In this document: in pieces, positions 53,214-64,000 of the stretch
Layout of the letters: every line of letters starts with the position of its first letter
Position numbering within the stretch: position 1 is the first letter of the stretch
NCBI RefSeq assembly: GCF_963576675.1
Contig: NC_088913.1
Coordinates: 21,154,001-21,218,000 of the forward strand
Origin: Euphorbia lathyris
Lineage: Eukaryota; Streptophyta; Magnoliopsida; Malpighiales; Euphorbiaceae
Reading direction: 5' to 3'
DNA: 64,000 nt
Notes under the pieces: generated by a model
Told to the model about the DNA's origin: nothing
The model's database searches: none
Seen by the model: only the letters and a program-made list of their open reading frames with translations
Made by a program: the position numbers and the translations under genes

Positions 53214-54341
53214 AGGCAAAACGCATCATTTGGCCCTTGATCTATCCAAAATTTGTGTATTTGGCCTCTGACCTATTATTTGGTCATATTTGGCCCTCCA
53301 TCTATCCGAATTAGTAAAATTAAGCCCAAAATGGATGGAAAGTTAACTGAGATGATTCTATTACCATATAGACAATCTATTGTGGCCTTAGTAGAAATTT
53401 CAAAAATTGGTAGGATCTAAAATGATATTTTACATCCCAATCCGAATGAGTCTTCGTCTTGGATTTCGTGTGATTCCTTCTCTCCACCGTCCTCTCTTCC
53501 GCGATTCCTTCCTTCCCCAGCGCGTCTTCTCTTTCACTTTACTTTCAGTTTTCCAATCCTTTTTCCAGAATTTTCCCATGATTCCCTTTCACTTCCCAAT
53601 TTCCTTCTTTGTAATTATTTCACACCTTCTTGGAGATCTTCAAATCTCTGCTACCCAAATGTTTCATCATCCTTTTTTTTCTTTATACAGATTTATCTGA
53701 TTTTGTGATTATTCATGGGATACAATTACAATACAAGCTCGGTTTCCTATTCATCAATTAAACACAGTTTCTTTCAGATCATTAATTCCATCTTTTTGCA
53801 TGTTTATCTCTTTGTAGTTTTTATTATTTTATTTATGAAACCTGTAACCTCTTTCTTAATTATCTAATCAATTTCTCATTCTCATACAGCTTGCTATGTT
53901 TCTTCAATTTTTTGATGGGTCGTGTGATCTAAAAAAAAGTCATGAAGACACTGTTTGTTTAATTGCTTTTTCCTCCAATTTGAATGAATTACTGTATATT
54001 AACATGATGTTCATGACATGATGCTCATGATGGGAGCGAAGGAATTGTAGAAGATAAGAAGCCAGAGGAAGGAAGGAAGGAAGGAATCTGGAAAGAAGGA
54101 GAAGATGAACTGGTTAGGATGTAAAATATCATTTTAGATTTAAAGAGGTTTTGTAATTTTTACAAATGATACAATAAATTGTTTATATGGTAACAGAACC
54201 AAAACCAGTTAACTTTCCATCCATTTTGGGTTTAATTTTACTAATTCGGATAGGTGAAGGGTCAAATATGACCAAATAATAAGTCAGTGATTAAATATAT
54301 AAATTTTGGATAGGTCAAGGGTCGAATGATGTGTTTTGCCT
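53214..54341. mobile_element. Mutator-like element with long TIRs (copy 2)
   Basis: Counterpart of 6233-7360, the same length and nearly identical; only isolated base changes seen (for example GATTTAAAG for GATTCAAAG near 54,138). Confidence 0.78.
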
Positions 54342-54587
54342 TTATAATTATAATTTAGGTGTTTTCTATTTAATCTACCTATAACTTTTTTTTAAATAAA
54401 TAAATTACTCTTAGTTTGTCCCTAATTGGACCAAATAATAAACAGAGCTAATTGCAGCTAGCTAGGCCTAACAAGTGATGGGCAGGCCACATCAAAAAAA
54501 TAGGTAGGCCTAACATGCTGCCTCAAAACATCCATCCATCATTTTGTATTTAGACTCTCTCAATGTGTCAATTATTTTGTATCCGAT

Positions 54588-54901
54588 TTCACTTGTTTTC
54601 ATCTTTAGAATTTGAAAATCTCTCCTCAAAGCTTGAAGAGTCCAAAATTTCATTTTCCTTGAACTTCGTTTTCATTGAATCCCAAATCTCCTTTGTAGTA
54701 GGTTTCTCTAGTATTTGTAAGAAATTGTTCTGTCAGCAGCAGCCTGAAATAGATAATTCTTGTCCCTTCTGCTGCACTATAGGCAATGCCATTCCTTTTG
54801 TTGATTCCTCATAACCACTTTCAATCAAATTCCAATACCCTTTGGATCTCAAAGGATTATCCATGAGTAAGCTCCAATTATTATAGTGATTATCAAATTC
54901 T
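54588..54901 (-). pseudogene. Copia gag relic (copy 2)
   Basis: Counterpart of 7607-7920, with the same internal stop; no differences noticed. Confidence 0.7.
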
Positions 54902-55163
54902 TTTCTTCACTCATTCTCTCGTTTCTCTTCTCATATTTGGAAATCAATCAAAAAAAAAAAATTGTTGTATTATTTTCTTGTAGGAGGCTCTCATACCCAA
55001 TTGTAATGATTGAACAAAACACTTTGCACAATTGTAGTGACTCATCTTATTCAATAACCAAGCATGGCCTAAATAGCCATTACAAAACAAAAAAGGAGTA
55101 AAAATTGCCACTTAAAATTGTGATACAACTAAAACAGAAATTAAAAAAAAACCAATGAAGAGA

Positions 55164-56058
55164 TTAAATATTGGATTTTGCTTTTAAAAGGTGAGACTTC
55201 CTAAATTCAACAAACCTGGCTACCAATTTGCGAAAAGGTGGCCATGTTTCTTTGATGAATGGCAAACTTGCAAATTCTTTCATCCACTCAGTCAAAAATG
55301 GGAACTTTTGTTGGTCAATGATTTTGAAACCTACTACCTCTTCAAATACAGCAATGTAATAACCAAGCCAACCCAATGCAAGATCCACAATTCCAATTTG
55401 ATCCCCTCCAAAGAATTTATTCCCTTTTAACTCCTCTTCCACGTACTTCAAATTCTCCCTAGCTTCACATACTGCTTCTTCTTGCTCTTTTCCTTCCTTT
55501 CCAACAATACCAAACGCTATTGTTTGTAATACCTGCATCAATAAAAATGTTGAACATATAAAATGTTGGCAATCAAGTTAGTAAAAAAGTGTGATTTACG
55601 GACATTTCATATGTTCAATGATCGTTTGAACTTTTATTTTCGTAGATATCAAAATCCGGAGACTTTTATGCCCGATTTTGAAGTTACTTAATCCAAACAA
55701 AGTTGTAAAATAAAAATTATACAAAGCAAGCTAGATTAAATACCTTATCATCACCGAATTTGGCCCAAAACCGGGCCCTGGCTCTGTCATGAGGATGTTG
55801 AGGCAGCAGTAGATATTGGTCTTTCCATGTCTCGTCGAGATATTCAAGAATAAAAAGAGATTCGGAGATTGGTTTTCCATTATGAACAAGAACTGGTACT
55901 TTCTTGTATACTGGATTGTATTTCAGGAGAGAAGAGCTCTTTTGAAGGATATTTTCATCTAGTGTTTGATACTGAATCCCCTTCAAATTTAGAGCCCAGA
56001 TTACTCTTAAACCATATGGACTTGACCACGTCGTAAATAGTTTCACTTCTTCACCCAT
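55164..56058 (-). CDS. Tau-class glutathione S-transferase, two exons (copy 2)
   Basis: Exon 1 is 56,058-55,744 and exon 2 is 55,532-55,164, with a 211-bp intron (55,743-55,533, GT-AG, phase 0). The predicted 227-residue protein is identical to that of 9076-8182, including Ser13 in WSSPYG. One intron change was noticed (CCGGAG for CCGAAG near 55,660). The TATA-like CTATAAATGG is conserved upstream. With both copies intact the locus would have doubled GST dosage, if the duplication is real. Confidence 0.94.
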
Positions 56059-56092
56059 TTTTATGTTTTCAAGATTCCACCTGTCTGTCTAT

Positions 56093-56103
56093 CCATTTAT
56101 AGT
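56093..56103 (-). promoter_or_regulatory. TATA-like box of the second GST gene
   Basis: CTATAAATGG on the minus strand, at the same distance from the ATG (56,058) as in copy 1. Confidence 0.55.
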
Positions 56104-56201
56104 AAGATTCAGCTTCCTTAATAAATTTATGGGTATAAAATTTATGGATACAAAATCAAGTGGAGCCCTAACATCTCTAATTTGATAAAGGATATAAAAT
56201 T

Positions 56202-56342
56202 AGAGACGTTAGGAAAATATGGTAGTGGATAGGAAAGAGTGGAGGGAGAGAATTTGTGTCGCTGACCCGACTTGACGGTTTTATATGATGGTTCATGTTA
56301 GTCGACTCCGAATCATTTCGGGACTAAGCTTTGTTGTTGTTG
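56202..56342 (+). mobile_element. LINE 3' tail with (TTG)n end (copy 2)
   Basis: Counterpart of 9220-9360, with CTGACCCGACTTG for CTGACACGACTTG. Confidence 0.6.
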
Positions 56343-56823
56343 TATAATATAATTATAGCACTGTAAAGTACAATTATTAAAATTATTATTAAATGGACTT
56401 GTTGATTTATTTTATTTTATATTATCTTTATAATTATTATTATTATTATTATTATAATTGTGCTGGTGAAGTCAGAAAGGAAAGTGGGGAAAAATGCTAA
56501 ACTTCATTTCTTATTTTCTTATTTTGTTCTATCCTATTTACCTTCACAACTCTTCATTTCGGTTACCATTAAATTTCTTGTTTCAGAGATAAAGGTTTTC
56601 AGACTATTATTGTTAATTTTTTTTTACTGAAAAGTGTAGTGACTGAATTGGGTATTTTTCAATGGGTAAATGTTAGATTTCGGCCTTTTAATCGATTTTA
56701 ATACTGAAAGGAGTGTATTATCAAACTCACCTGAATGTTGGCTATATCGTGGCAGTCTCTATTCACTTTTCCGACAACTTCGGTGAACTTCCGGCGAATG
56801 TCAACTACGTTCCGGTGAAACTC
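56343..56823 (+). repeat. R repeat, left part, undeleted (copy 2)
   Basis: It matches 23,815-24,365 further than copy 1 does: GAAAGGAGTGTATT, CTGAATGTTGGCTAT, GTGGCAGTCT and the GACAACTTCGGTG part all align. It stops at AAACTC (56,818-56,823), the point where the Gypsy fragment begins. Confidence 0.78.
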
Positions 56824-58427
56824 ATTAAGGGATAAGTGTATCCCGTCGTTATCAAGTAATAATCTGCACAAGTCCAGGTATCGAATCCACATGATTTATT
56901 CCTGCAAGTATCGAGCTACTTGGTCTCAGGTGTTATCTAGGCTATGGGGGTTTGAATTGGTTTTGATTAAGTTAACCTACTCCTAATTACGTTACTTCTA
57001 CTCCTATCTAAATTATTCTACTCCTAGGTGATCTTTTACCAATGTAACTACCCGAAGGGACATGAGATGATACGATAATAATGAAAATAGATTGTTTAGA
57101 CAATGGAATTAAAACCTAATCTAAATCACTTGTGTCCGAGGCGATTAACCCTACCTATCCTCCCGAGGTACTAGTTCGTGATTCCCTTGTAAGGCCGAAA
57201 CTAGCTCTAAGGCTCAGCAATTTGGGCTTAATATTCTATAGAGTCGTCAATCCTATAGGCACTGACTAGGTCAGATTCAGATCGCAATATGTGCCAACTT
57301 AATTTTGGGATTATCGAATTAGTTAAACCAATCAGACAAAGCGTAAGACAAAGAACAAGCAATAAAACAATAATATATATTAAAGATGAAAAGTATTGTC
57401 ACGAAGATACAATGACCCTAGGATTCATAACATGGGTCAGAGGCTAGACAGAATATAAAAGAAGAAAATCTGTCTACCAATGCAGACGTCTTCCTAGGAC
57501 TTAAGGATGGAACTTGAACAATCATCGGTGAGCGGAGCTTCTGAGGTGTCTTCAATGGAGGTTTGAAGGAGATGGAGGAGGTGGAGAGGATTTCTCGCTA
57601 AGAAAATTACAAAGATAAAAGATGGTCATAATTCCTAACAAATGGAACTATTTATAATCAAAAACTAAAATCTATTCCTAATGGAAAATTAAATAATAAA
57701 ACCTATTCCTAATAAAAGACTAATTAATAAAAAGCTTTCCTAATGAAAGACTAATTAATAAAAAGCTATTCTAATGGAAAAATAACTCTCCAAATATTAT
57801 CTAATTAATTTATCATTGGGGATAAAAAAAATCTAATTATTTAAATACAAAAAGCCCAAAGATAATCCCTAAAAATCAGCCAAAATATTCTGCATGACTT
57901 TTATTTGCATTTGATGCGCCGAGTGGGTCCTTGATTCTGATCCTTAAAAATCTCCACCTTTATCTCTAAAAATCTGCACATAATCTCATAAAATATTATT
58001 TAGATAATTCATCCAAAATTAATTAATTATCCTACCAGAAATCCTTTTTTAATTACCAAGTTAAATTTGATTTATTTTTGGTAGGTTAATTTCTTAATTT
58101 TGGGTACAAATAAAGCTCAAATAACATATAGAGATTAATTTATATCAATGATGACATTTGTAATATTTCACAATTGCGTTTCTCTTGATTTCTCTGAACT
58201 TTTCTCCTTCCCCTTCTTTTTGTTTGTTCTCCTTCCTCTTTTCTTGTTCAAACGCTCATTTTTCCTTTTTTAATATATTGTGGGTTTGACAGTTCAGGGC
58301 CATGGGTGCTCACCCCACCCTTGTTCTGTCTCGTCCCAATTTCTATAAAAAAAAAATTTAAAAACCTAAAATTGACAAAACAATAATAACTTGCTATTAA
58401 AGTAAATAAAAAGAAAATAAAAGATAC
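56824..58427 (-). mobile_element. Gypsy-type leader/LTR fragment (copy 2)
   Basis: It includes the part missing in copy 1 (56,824-56,890), which reads on the minus strand CGATACCTGGACTTGTGCAG and then GACGGGATACACTTATCCC, the leader pattern that normally precedes the Gypsy primer site. The remainder matches 9697-11,229. Confidence 0.55.
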
Positions 58428-58731
58428 AAAATAGTCGAGTAAATTACATCAATGGTACCTGAATTGTACCTCAATTCACACTTTGCTACCTAAATTACAT
58501 TTTGTCTCAACAATATACTCCAACTAACGGTGACTGGACAATTTAATGCAATTTTTCGGTAAATGACCGGTCAAATCATTTTTACCAAAAAAAAATTAGA
58601 ACCATAGACTAATTAACCTAAATTACTACATTACCCTCTAAACAATATATTATTTACATCCCTTCCATCTAGGTTCTCTCTTCCAATCTTTTCCACTCTT
58701 TCTCTCTCTAAACTTGTAACAAATTTATTAT

Positions 58732-59160
58732 GGCCCTGTTTGGGAATTAGCTGTTAGTTGTTAGTTGTTAGCTGTTAGCTGATTACATTAGCTGTTAGCT
58801 GATTACATTAGCTGATTTGACTAGCTGATTTGATTAGCTGTTTGTTAGACCTGTTTGGTAAAAATTAGCTGATTGATAATAGCGGTTTGTGCAAAAAGAC
58901 AAATAAGGGCATTAATTTTGGCGCAGAATAAGAGAGAGTCTATTTATTGGGGTCAAAAAAGTCCTTTAATTTTAATATCCCAAAACGCTAATTGAAAAAG
59001 CTCCTAAAATGAGCTTTTTCAAAATTAGCGTTTTCATCCCAAAACGCTCTTCCAAACCTCTCTCCACCAAACACTCCAATCAGCGGTTTCAGTGGTCAAA
59101 CCGCTAAAGTTGGTCAAAAACGCTCTTTTTATCCTAAAACGCTCTTTGTCAAACAGGGCC
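58732..59160. mobile_element. Tourist-like MITE (copy 2)
   Basis: 429 bp with the same GGCCCTGTTTGG ends and TAT-type flanks as 11,534-11,940. An additional TTGTTAG unit and an extra GATTTGACTAGCT unit make it longer. Confidence 0.85.
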
Positions 59161-59620
59161 TATGTTTATCTCTCTTTCAGACTTGGAAATTCAGGCATAT
59201 ATCTCTCTTTCAAACTTGCAATTCTGGAAAACCAAAGGTCCAAAATCATTTTAAAGAAATAAATTCGAGAAGATGTATGAGAATTAAAGTGTCATCCGAA
59301 AAGTTAAAGGCAAGAAGTTCATTTTTCAATCTGAAAAATTGAAGGCAAGAAGTTCAAAACAAATCACCCATGTCATTTTTGAACTTAAATCTGGAACAAA
59401 TCACCCATGTCAAATCTGGAACAAATCATTCCAAAATGAACGAGTCACCCACACCATTTTTTAACTTAAATTTGGAATAAATCACCCAAGCCAAATCTGG
59501 AACAAATCATTCCAAATTGAATGTAAATCTGGAACAAATCACTCACACCATTTTGTTCTTGAAAATAACGAATCGAACTTGGCTCATACTCTACGAGACG
59601 GTGACCGTGAACCGAGGGAA

Positions 59621-62600
59621 CACTACAAGAAAATAGTAAGTTAATGACTGATTTTAAAGACTAAATGAAATTAGTCATTAATTTAAAGAATTAATTTAAA
59701 GACTAAAATTAGTCATTAACTATATAAATGGTTGGTAATCACAATGAAGACACGGACCCAACTTTAATACCTACACTAGCCACTAAACCCAATAGTTAAA
59801 GACCGCCGCTTAAGTCCTTAAATCTATTCTATTAATTAAAAAAAATTATTTATTAGATTTTTTAACTCTTAACTCTTTCTCTCTCTTAATAAAGGAACCC
59901 CACTGACCTTTTCTTTCTTATTGCTCATTGACTCTTCCTCTCTCTAACCCTAATCCTCCAATGACATTTCCAGGAACTTTTTAATTCTCCTTCATCTTTT
60001 TTCTTCTAAAGCTTAGAATCTGCAGCTGCATCCAGATCTCAAGCCCCACCGTCGAACTTGCAATATAAGTCGCTCGATTTAAGAGCGCAGAACTCCGGTT
60101 GGAAGGAGGAGCCCGAGCCCAAGCCGCCCTGAAATGTCTCCTAAAATGGAAGACCGAACGGGATGAGGAGGAGCTGGAGGAATGGATGAAGGGTGGTGGC
60201 TGTTGAAGCTACCAGAGACTGTGGCTGAGAGATCGGTTAGGGTTTCAGGTGATTTTTCAAATTGGTATTGTGCAAGGGTTTTTCTTCTTACTGTTTTGCT
60301 AAAGATCTATGACATTTTGGTTATTAGTAAACACTCTAGAAAAATGCTTACGATTTCTTAGATGTGGATGATTATTTAATTTCAGTTTAGATTGAAATGC
60401 GATCCTGTAGGGATTAGAATACTGCTCTTACCTAATAGTGTTTGTAGAGAAATTTTTGACATCTCATAGTTATAAACCCACTATAACTAATTTCCTTACT
60501 AACTAATTTATTTGCAGACATGCTTATAGTTAAAGTTTTTCTTGTCGTCAGTTATCATTTTTCACTTTTTCTTTTGACTTTAGAAGGCATTATACTGGAA
60601 TTTTGCTCTTTGTTGGTAGATTGGTATTTATTAATTATAAACACTAGATGTGTAGACTATGATTCCTGATAACCCTTTTGATCACTACTCTGGGAATTTT
60701 TCCAGCAGTTGTTTTATGTGAGAGATGGGAAATTTCTATGTCTTAGGGACTAGTGGAAGGGTGCCATATCTAATTGGGAATGGAGAATCATGTTAGTTGC
60801 AATTTGATAAGCTCAGCCGGAAATTAATAAATGATATTATATTGCATCTTTCCCTTTTTTCAGGATACTCTCTATTATGTTGTTGCTGAACTAAAAAGTG
60901 ACAGGCTGCTGCTTGTTTCAAATTATGAGAAAAAATTTAAAGCCGCTGGCGGTACGAATTATGCAAGTGTCACCAGAAAATGCAAAAGTTCGATCCTGTT
61001 TCAAGTGTTTATTGCTTACAAGATTCTAATCTTCTTAAACCAGATCTTAGGTCCTGGTTCTTTTATTTGGGCTGCCTGGTCTCCTAATGGAAATGATGAA
61101 CCAAATGATGTTGGTAAGAAAATGGTTCAATTCTATCTAGACTCTGCTAATTTCGTGCTTTACATCTAGATATAAATTTGCCTAAGAGGTTAACATCAAA
61201 TTTGCATCTGTTGTTTGCTATTGTCACATCTGATTCATATAAATTATGAATGCCTATTTTAATTCTTTCTTATTATTGCATTAGGTGAATGTATTATGGC
61301 CTCAAAGCTATTTAAATTTGGTACTCATGAAGCTAAAATTCAGCTAGAAGTATGTTTGAGGCAAGCCTTTGAGGAACTTGAACCCAAAACCCATATTAAG
61401 CATCTACATGCTATTGTTACTGATGGGTATGCCTTTTTTTGTTGGTATGATTGTCAATGGCATAATGATTTTTATGTTAAGCTTGTTGAGTTAGTGAAGT
61501 ATCAGTTAATTTGGGTTGTTAGTGAAATGTTTGGTGTTTTAGGAGTGGGTTTTAATGGGGGTTAAAGGTTTTTGGCTGGTAATTTAAATTAATAATTTAA
61601 TTAATTTTATGATGCTTCTTGCACATAATAGATTATCAATATAGCTGAATGTACATGTTCTGATATGCACATAACAAAATATGTTGCGGACATGCTTATG
61701 ATTTTAAGAGCCATATCCATTCTTTAATAAGATATCACATTGATAGTATGAATATGGAATAGAAAAATCTGTTTCTAATTTGCATTTGATTTGCATGGAA
61801 GTTAAAAAGTAGGCTAATACATTATTATGTACACCTAAAATTGCTCCTTTTTTCTGTTTGACATCCCAAACTTATACTTGGACTTGTCACACACCTTAAT
61901 GTATCAAAATTGACATGCCACTGCTGGGTCAAACTTTCACCTAAACATGTCCATGACATGTCAGCAAATAAGAGCGCCAGGTGTCCTAAATTGACAAGTT
62001 AGGTGCGTGATAGGTCCAAGTGCAAGTTTAGGGTGCCAAACCTCATATTTCTAAGTAGAGATGAGTATTTCTAAGTTTAGGTCCATGATAGGTCCAAGTG
62101 CAAGTTTAGGGTGCCAAACGTCAATTAGGGTGCCAGTTTAAACCTGACAAGTTAGTAATTCCACCTTGCACTTAGGGTTTAAAGTCTTAAGACCGTCGTT
62201 CGGGTGGAATTACTCATCTCTACTTAGAAATAACACCCTCATATTGCGACAGGACTACTTACAAAAAGGAAAGAGAGTAGTAATTCAATGGAACGTGAGA
62301 ATTTGAAGAGGCAGGCAACAATTGGGGTCAATTCAGTTGATGCAGAGCACGTTTGAAAAGAGAGGTAAGTGCAATGAACATGGAGCTCAAGTGCAATTAT
62401 TGGACGAGTGAATTATATATACAATTGATACAAGTTCAAGCCATGACATGCATCCATGCTCATTGTCATGCCCTGCAATGTCATGTGCGTGCGCACACAC
62501 ACAAAGTGAAATGTGGAGTTGGGAGACGGTTCGAGTGATGTCTGAAAAACTTGTCTGCTTGTTTCATACCTTTAGTTTGTAGAACAGTTTGAGTTCGTAC

Positions 62601-64000
62601 ATTTCATATACGGATAAAGTTCACTTATATTGCTTGCTATAATCGTCTACTTGGAGCCTGATTGCCACTCTATGGTTAATTTTTTTCCGCCTTTTTATAC
62701 CCTATCATTACTACAAACCAGGAGGCTCCAAATTTGATAGACGAAAACAGGAAACTCAAACAAAAGTAAGCATTTAGGACCTTCTTTTATTGATGAAATT
62801 TCTCTGTTTTTTTCATATTAGCTATATAGGTTAGTTGCTGATATATTTCCATTTACAATTTTTCAGATGTCGGGAGTATGAGAAGAGGAAAGAAGAAAAT
62901 GATACGAAGGTATGTGAAATGGACATAATAGCATAAATCAGAGTGCTTTTTAAATGCATAAATTCATATAAACATGAGTCGATGCATTGCAGGTAACAAA
63001 GCTTAAGAAAGAGTCAGCGGATGTTAAATTAAATGCAAGTAAAGGGCTTTTGGCAGAAGCAACGGCATTGGATCTTATGGAGGAAAAAAAGGTAAATATA
63101 TGTAAGATCACATCTATAGCTTTCCAATCAATTCTTTTATTTGTTTTGGGGGTTGGATTGTATAGTTTTGGACTAAATTTTTCATTCAATAAGCTAACTT
63201 TTCTCTTTAAAACACAGACATACTAACAGTTCTTTTTGCACTATAATATAATTTGAATCCTACATAACTGGATAGTCCTAAAGGAGCTTAATGTGTAAAA
63301 AAATGATAAATTAATGTCTCGGTTTAAAAGAGCAGGGTTAATTTGTTAAAAAATCATTGATGGGGGCTTATTGTCTCCATTTGTTGCTCTTTCCGTAATA
63401 GATTTCTTGACTAAGTTTTCTTTATAAATGATTATTTGTATCATTTTGCTGTTGTTATCCTATTATGATCTTTATTTCAGAACTATCTTTTGGAGGGGGT
63501 AGCAGATAATGCTCTGGAAAAAGAACTGAATAACATAAACTCCTACTTTTCTTCACTATTTTGTTACTAGACACAGCTAATTACATAACCCATTTCCATT
63601 TCCAGTTACTATTATAATACTGTAATTAAAGTTAATTATATGGTGTAATTTTGGCAGACGGAAGAAGTTGGAGGAAACATGCTAATGAAATTTCGAAGAG
63701 TTGAAGCACCAAATGAACTACATGTAATGTACATAGGAGATGTCTACATAGTTATATGTCATTAGTCTTCAATTATTGCAGGAAACCATATTTCATATTT
63801 CAGTTATAGGCTTCATCTCGTAGAGAAAGTGTGTGCATGAACAGGTTGACAGTATTTTTATGAAAAATGTGTGTGCTTACTTGCACAATCTCTATTTGGC
63901 TTTCTAATTACAAATGTTCTTGTGGTTATCGCATGTATGAAATATCATTTAGAACTGCATTAGACATATGTGTTTGTTATTTTCGATATTGAGAAGGAAC
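59621..64000. mobile_element. CACTA element enclosing a host-like gene (copy 2, cut by window end)
   Basis: CACTACAAGAAAATAG at 59,621 follows GAA. The interior matches 12,400-16,780 with about three base-level differences noticed. The right end would fall about 400 bases beyond the window. Confidence 0.85.
60181..63723 (+). CDS. Unrecognised multi-exon gene inside the CACTA element (copy 2)
   Basis: The same exons as in copy 1, shifted by 47,220: 60,864-61,113, 61,285-61,426, 62,722-62,765, 62,867-62,909, 62,993-63,091 and 63,481 onward. All splice borders and reading frames read in copy 1 are conserved; the changes noticed fall in introns (a one-base deletion near 60,690, and A to G near 63,102). 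Purely intronic differences are consistent with constraint, but the number is far too small to prove it. Confidence 0.5.

Larger units (their letters stand above)
47022..64000 (+). repeat. Segmental duplication, copy 2
   Basis: Second copy of 1-16,780. Private features: about 76 bases missing inside the Pack-type element (near 53,018), a longer microsatellite (51,003-51,080), an extra unit in the MITE, and the 209 bases (56,682-56,890) deleted in copy 1. It runs into the window end. Confidence 0.97.
58437..64000. mobile_element. Mutator-like TIR element with nested insertions (copy 2, cut by window end)
   Basis: The left end GAGTAAATTACATCAATGG follows AAAATAGTC (58,428-58,436). The right end lies outside the window. 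Confidence 0.82.

Noticed and set aside
1..64000. CRISPR arrays, bacterial operons, prophage or organelle DNA
   Set aside because: No regularly spaced repeats with unique spacers, no compact operons, and no plastid or mitochondrial gene signatures; everything recognisable is plant nuclear.

Overview
This is a eudicot-like plant nuclear window, AT-rich and dominated by transposable elements. Evidence for a plant: a tau-class glutathione S-transferase (GST) gene, a ZIP metal-transporter fragment, an F-box/FBD gene, Ty1/copia elements primed by the usual TGGTATCAGAGC site, CACTA, Mutator-like and Tourist-like DNA transposons, an Au-type SINE and an RTE-type LINE. I saw no tRNA, rRNA, CRISPR or bacterial gene.

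The main structural feature is a direct segmental duplication. Positions 1-16,780 recur at 47,022-64,000, almost base for base, at a spacing of 47.0-47.2 kb. Both window ends lie inside the duplicated segment, so its full length is unknown. The pattern fits a tandem duplication with a unit of about 47 kb, or two haplotypes placed in series by an assembler. The copies share old disabling mutations but each has private deletions.

Duplicated segment, in order (copy 1 coordinates): the 3' part of a dead copia element (1-3060); a hAT-like/SINE-like patch and a (CA)n(TA)n microsatellite (3111-4055); a small terminal-inverted-repeat (TIR) element carrying the start of a ZIP transporter gene (5353-6200); a Mutator-like element with long TIRs (6233-7360); a minus-strand copia gag relic (7607-7920); an intact two-exon GST gene (8182-9076, minus); a LINE tail (9220-9360); and a nest from 9361 to 17,930. 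In the nest, a repeat called R here is split by a Gypsy leader/LTR fragment. That fragment is split by a Mutator-like element (11,239-17,656), which holds a Tourist-like MITE (11,534-11,940) and a CACTA element (12,400-17,184). The CACTA element encloses exons of an unrecognised coiled-coil gene.

Single-copy middle (16,781-47,021): a second CACTA element with a TNPA-like gene and a 5'-truncated TNP2 transposase (18,698-about 23,800); an unsplit R repeat (23,815-24,585); unclassified retroelement-like sequence and an F-box gene fragment; a second dead copia element (27,317-about 33,620) interrupted by a 2.5-kb LTR-like unit; a Gypsy leader fragment; an RTE LINE on the minus strand (39,195-34,459) interrupted by a 2.8-kb LTR-like unit of the same family with a GC-rich tandem-repeat island; a frameshifted F-box/FBD gene (41,350-39,284, minus) with an Au SINE in an intron; and a compound copia element (42,511-50,070) whose 3' half begins copy 2.

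The probable working host genes are the two GST copies. The CACTA-enclosed gene keeps clean splice sites and phases at the junctions tested and may be expressed. The F-box gene and the ZIP fragment look broken. All boundaries were read by eye without alignment software.
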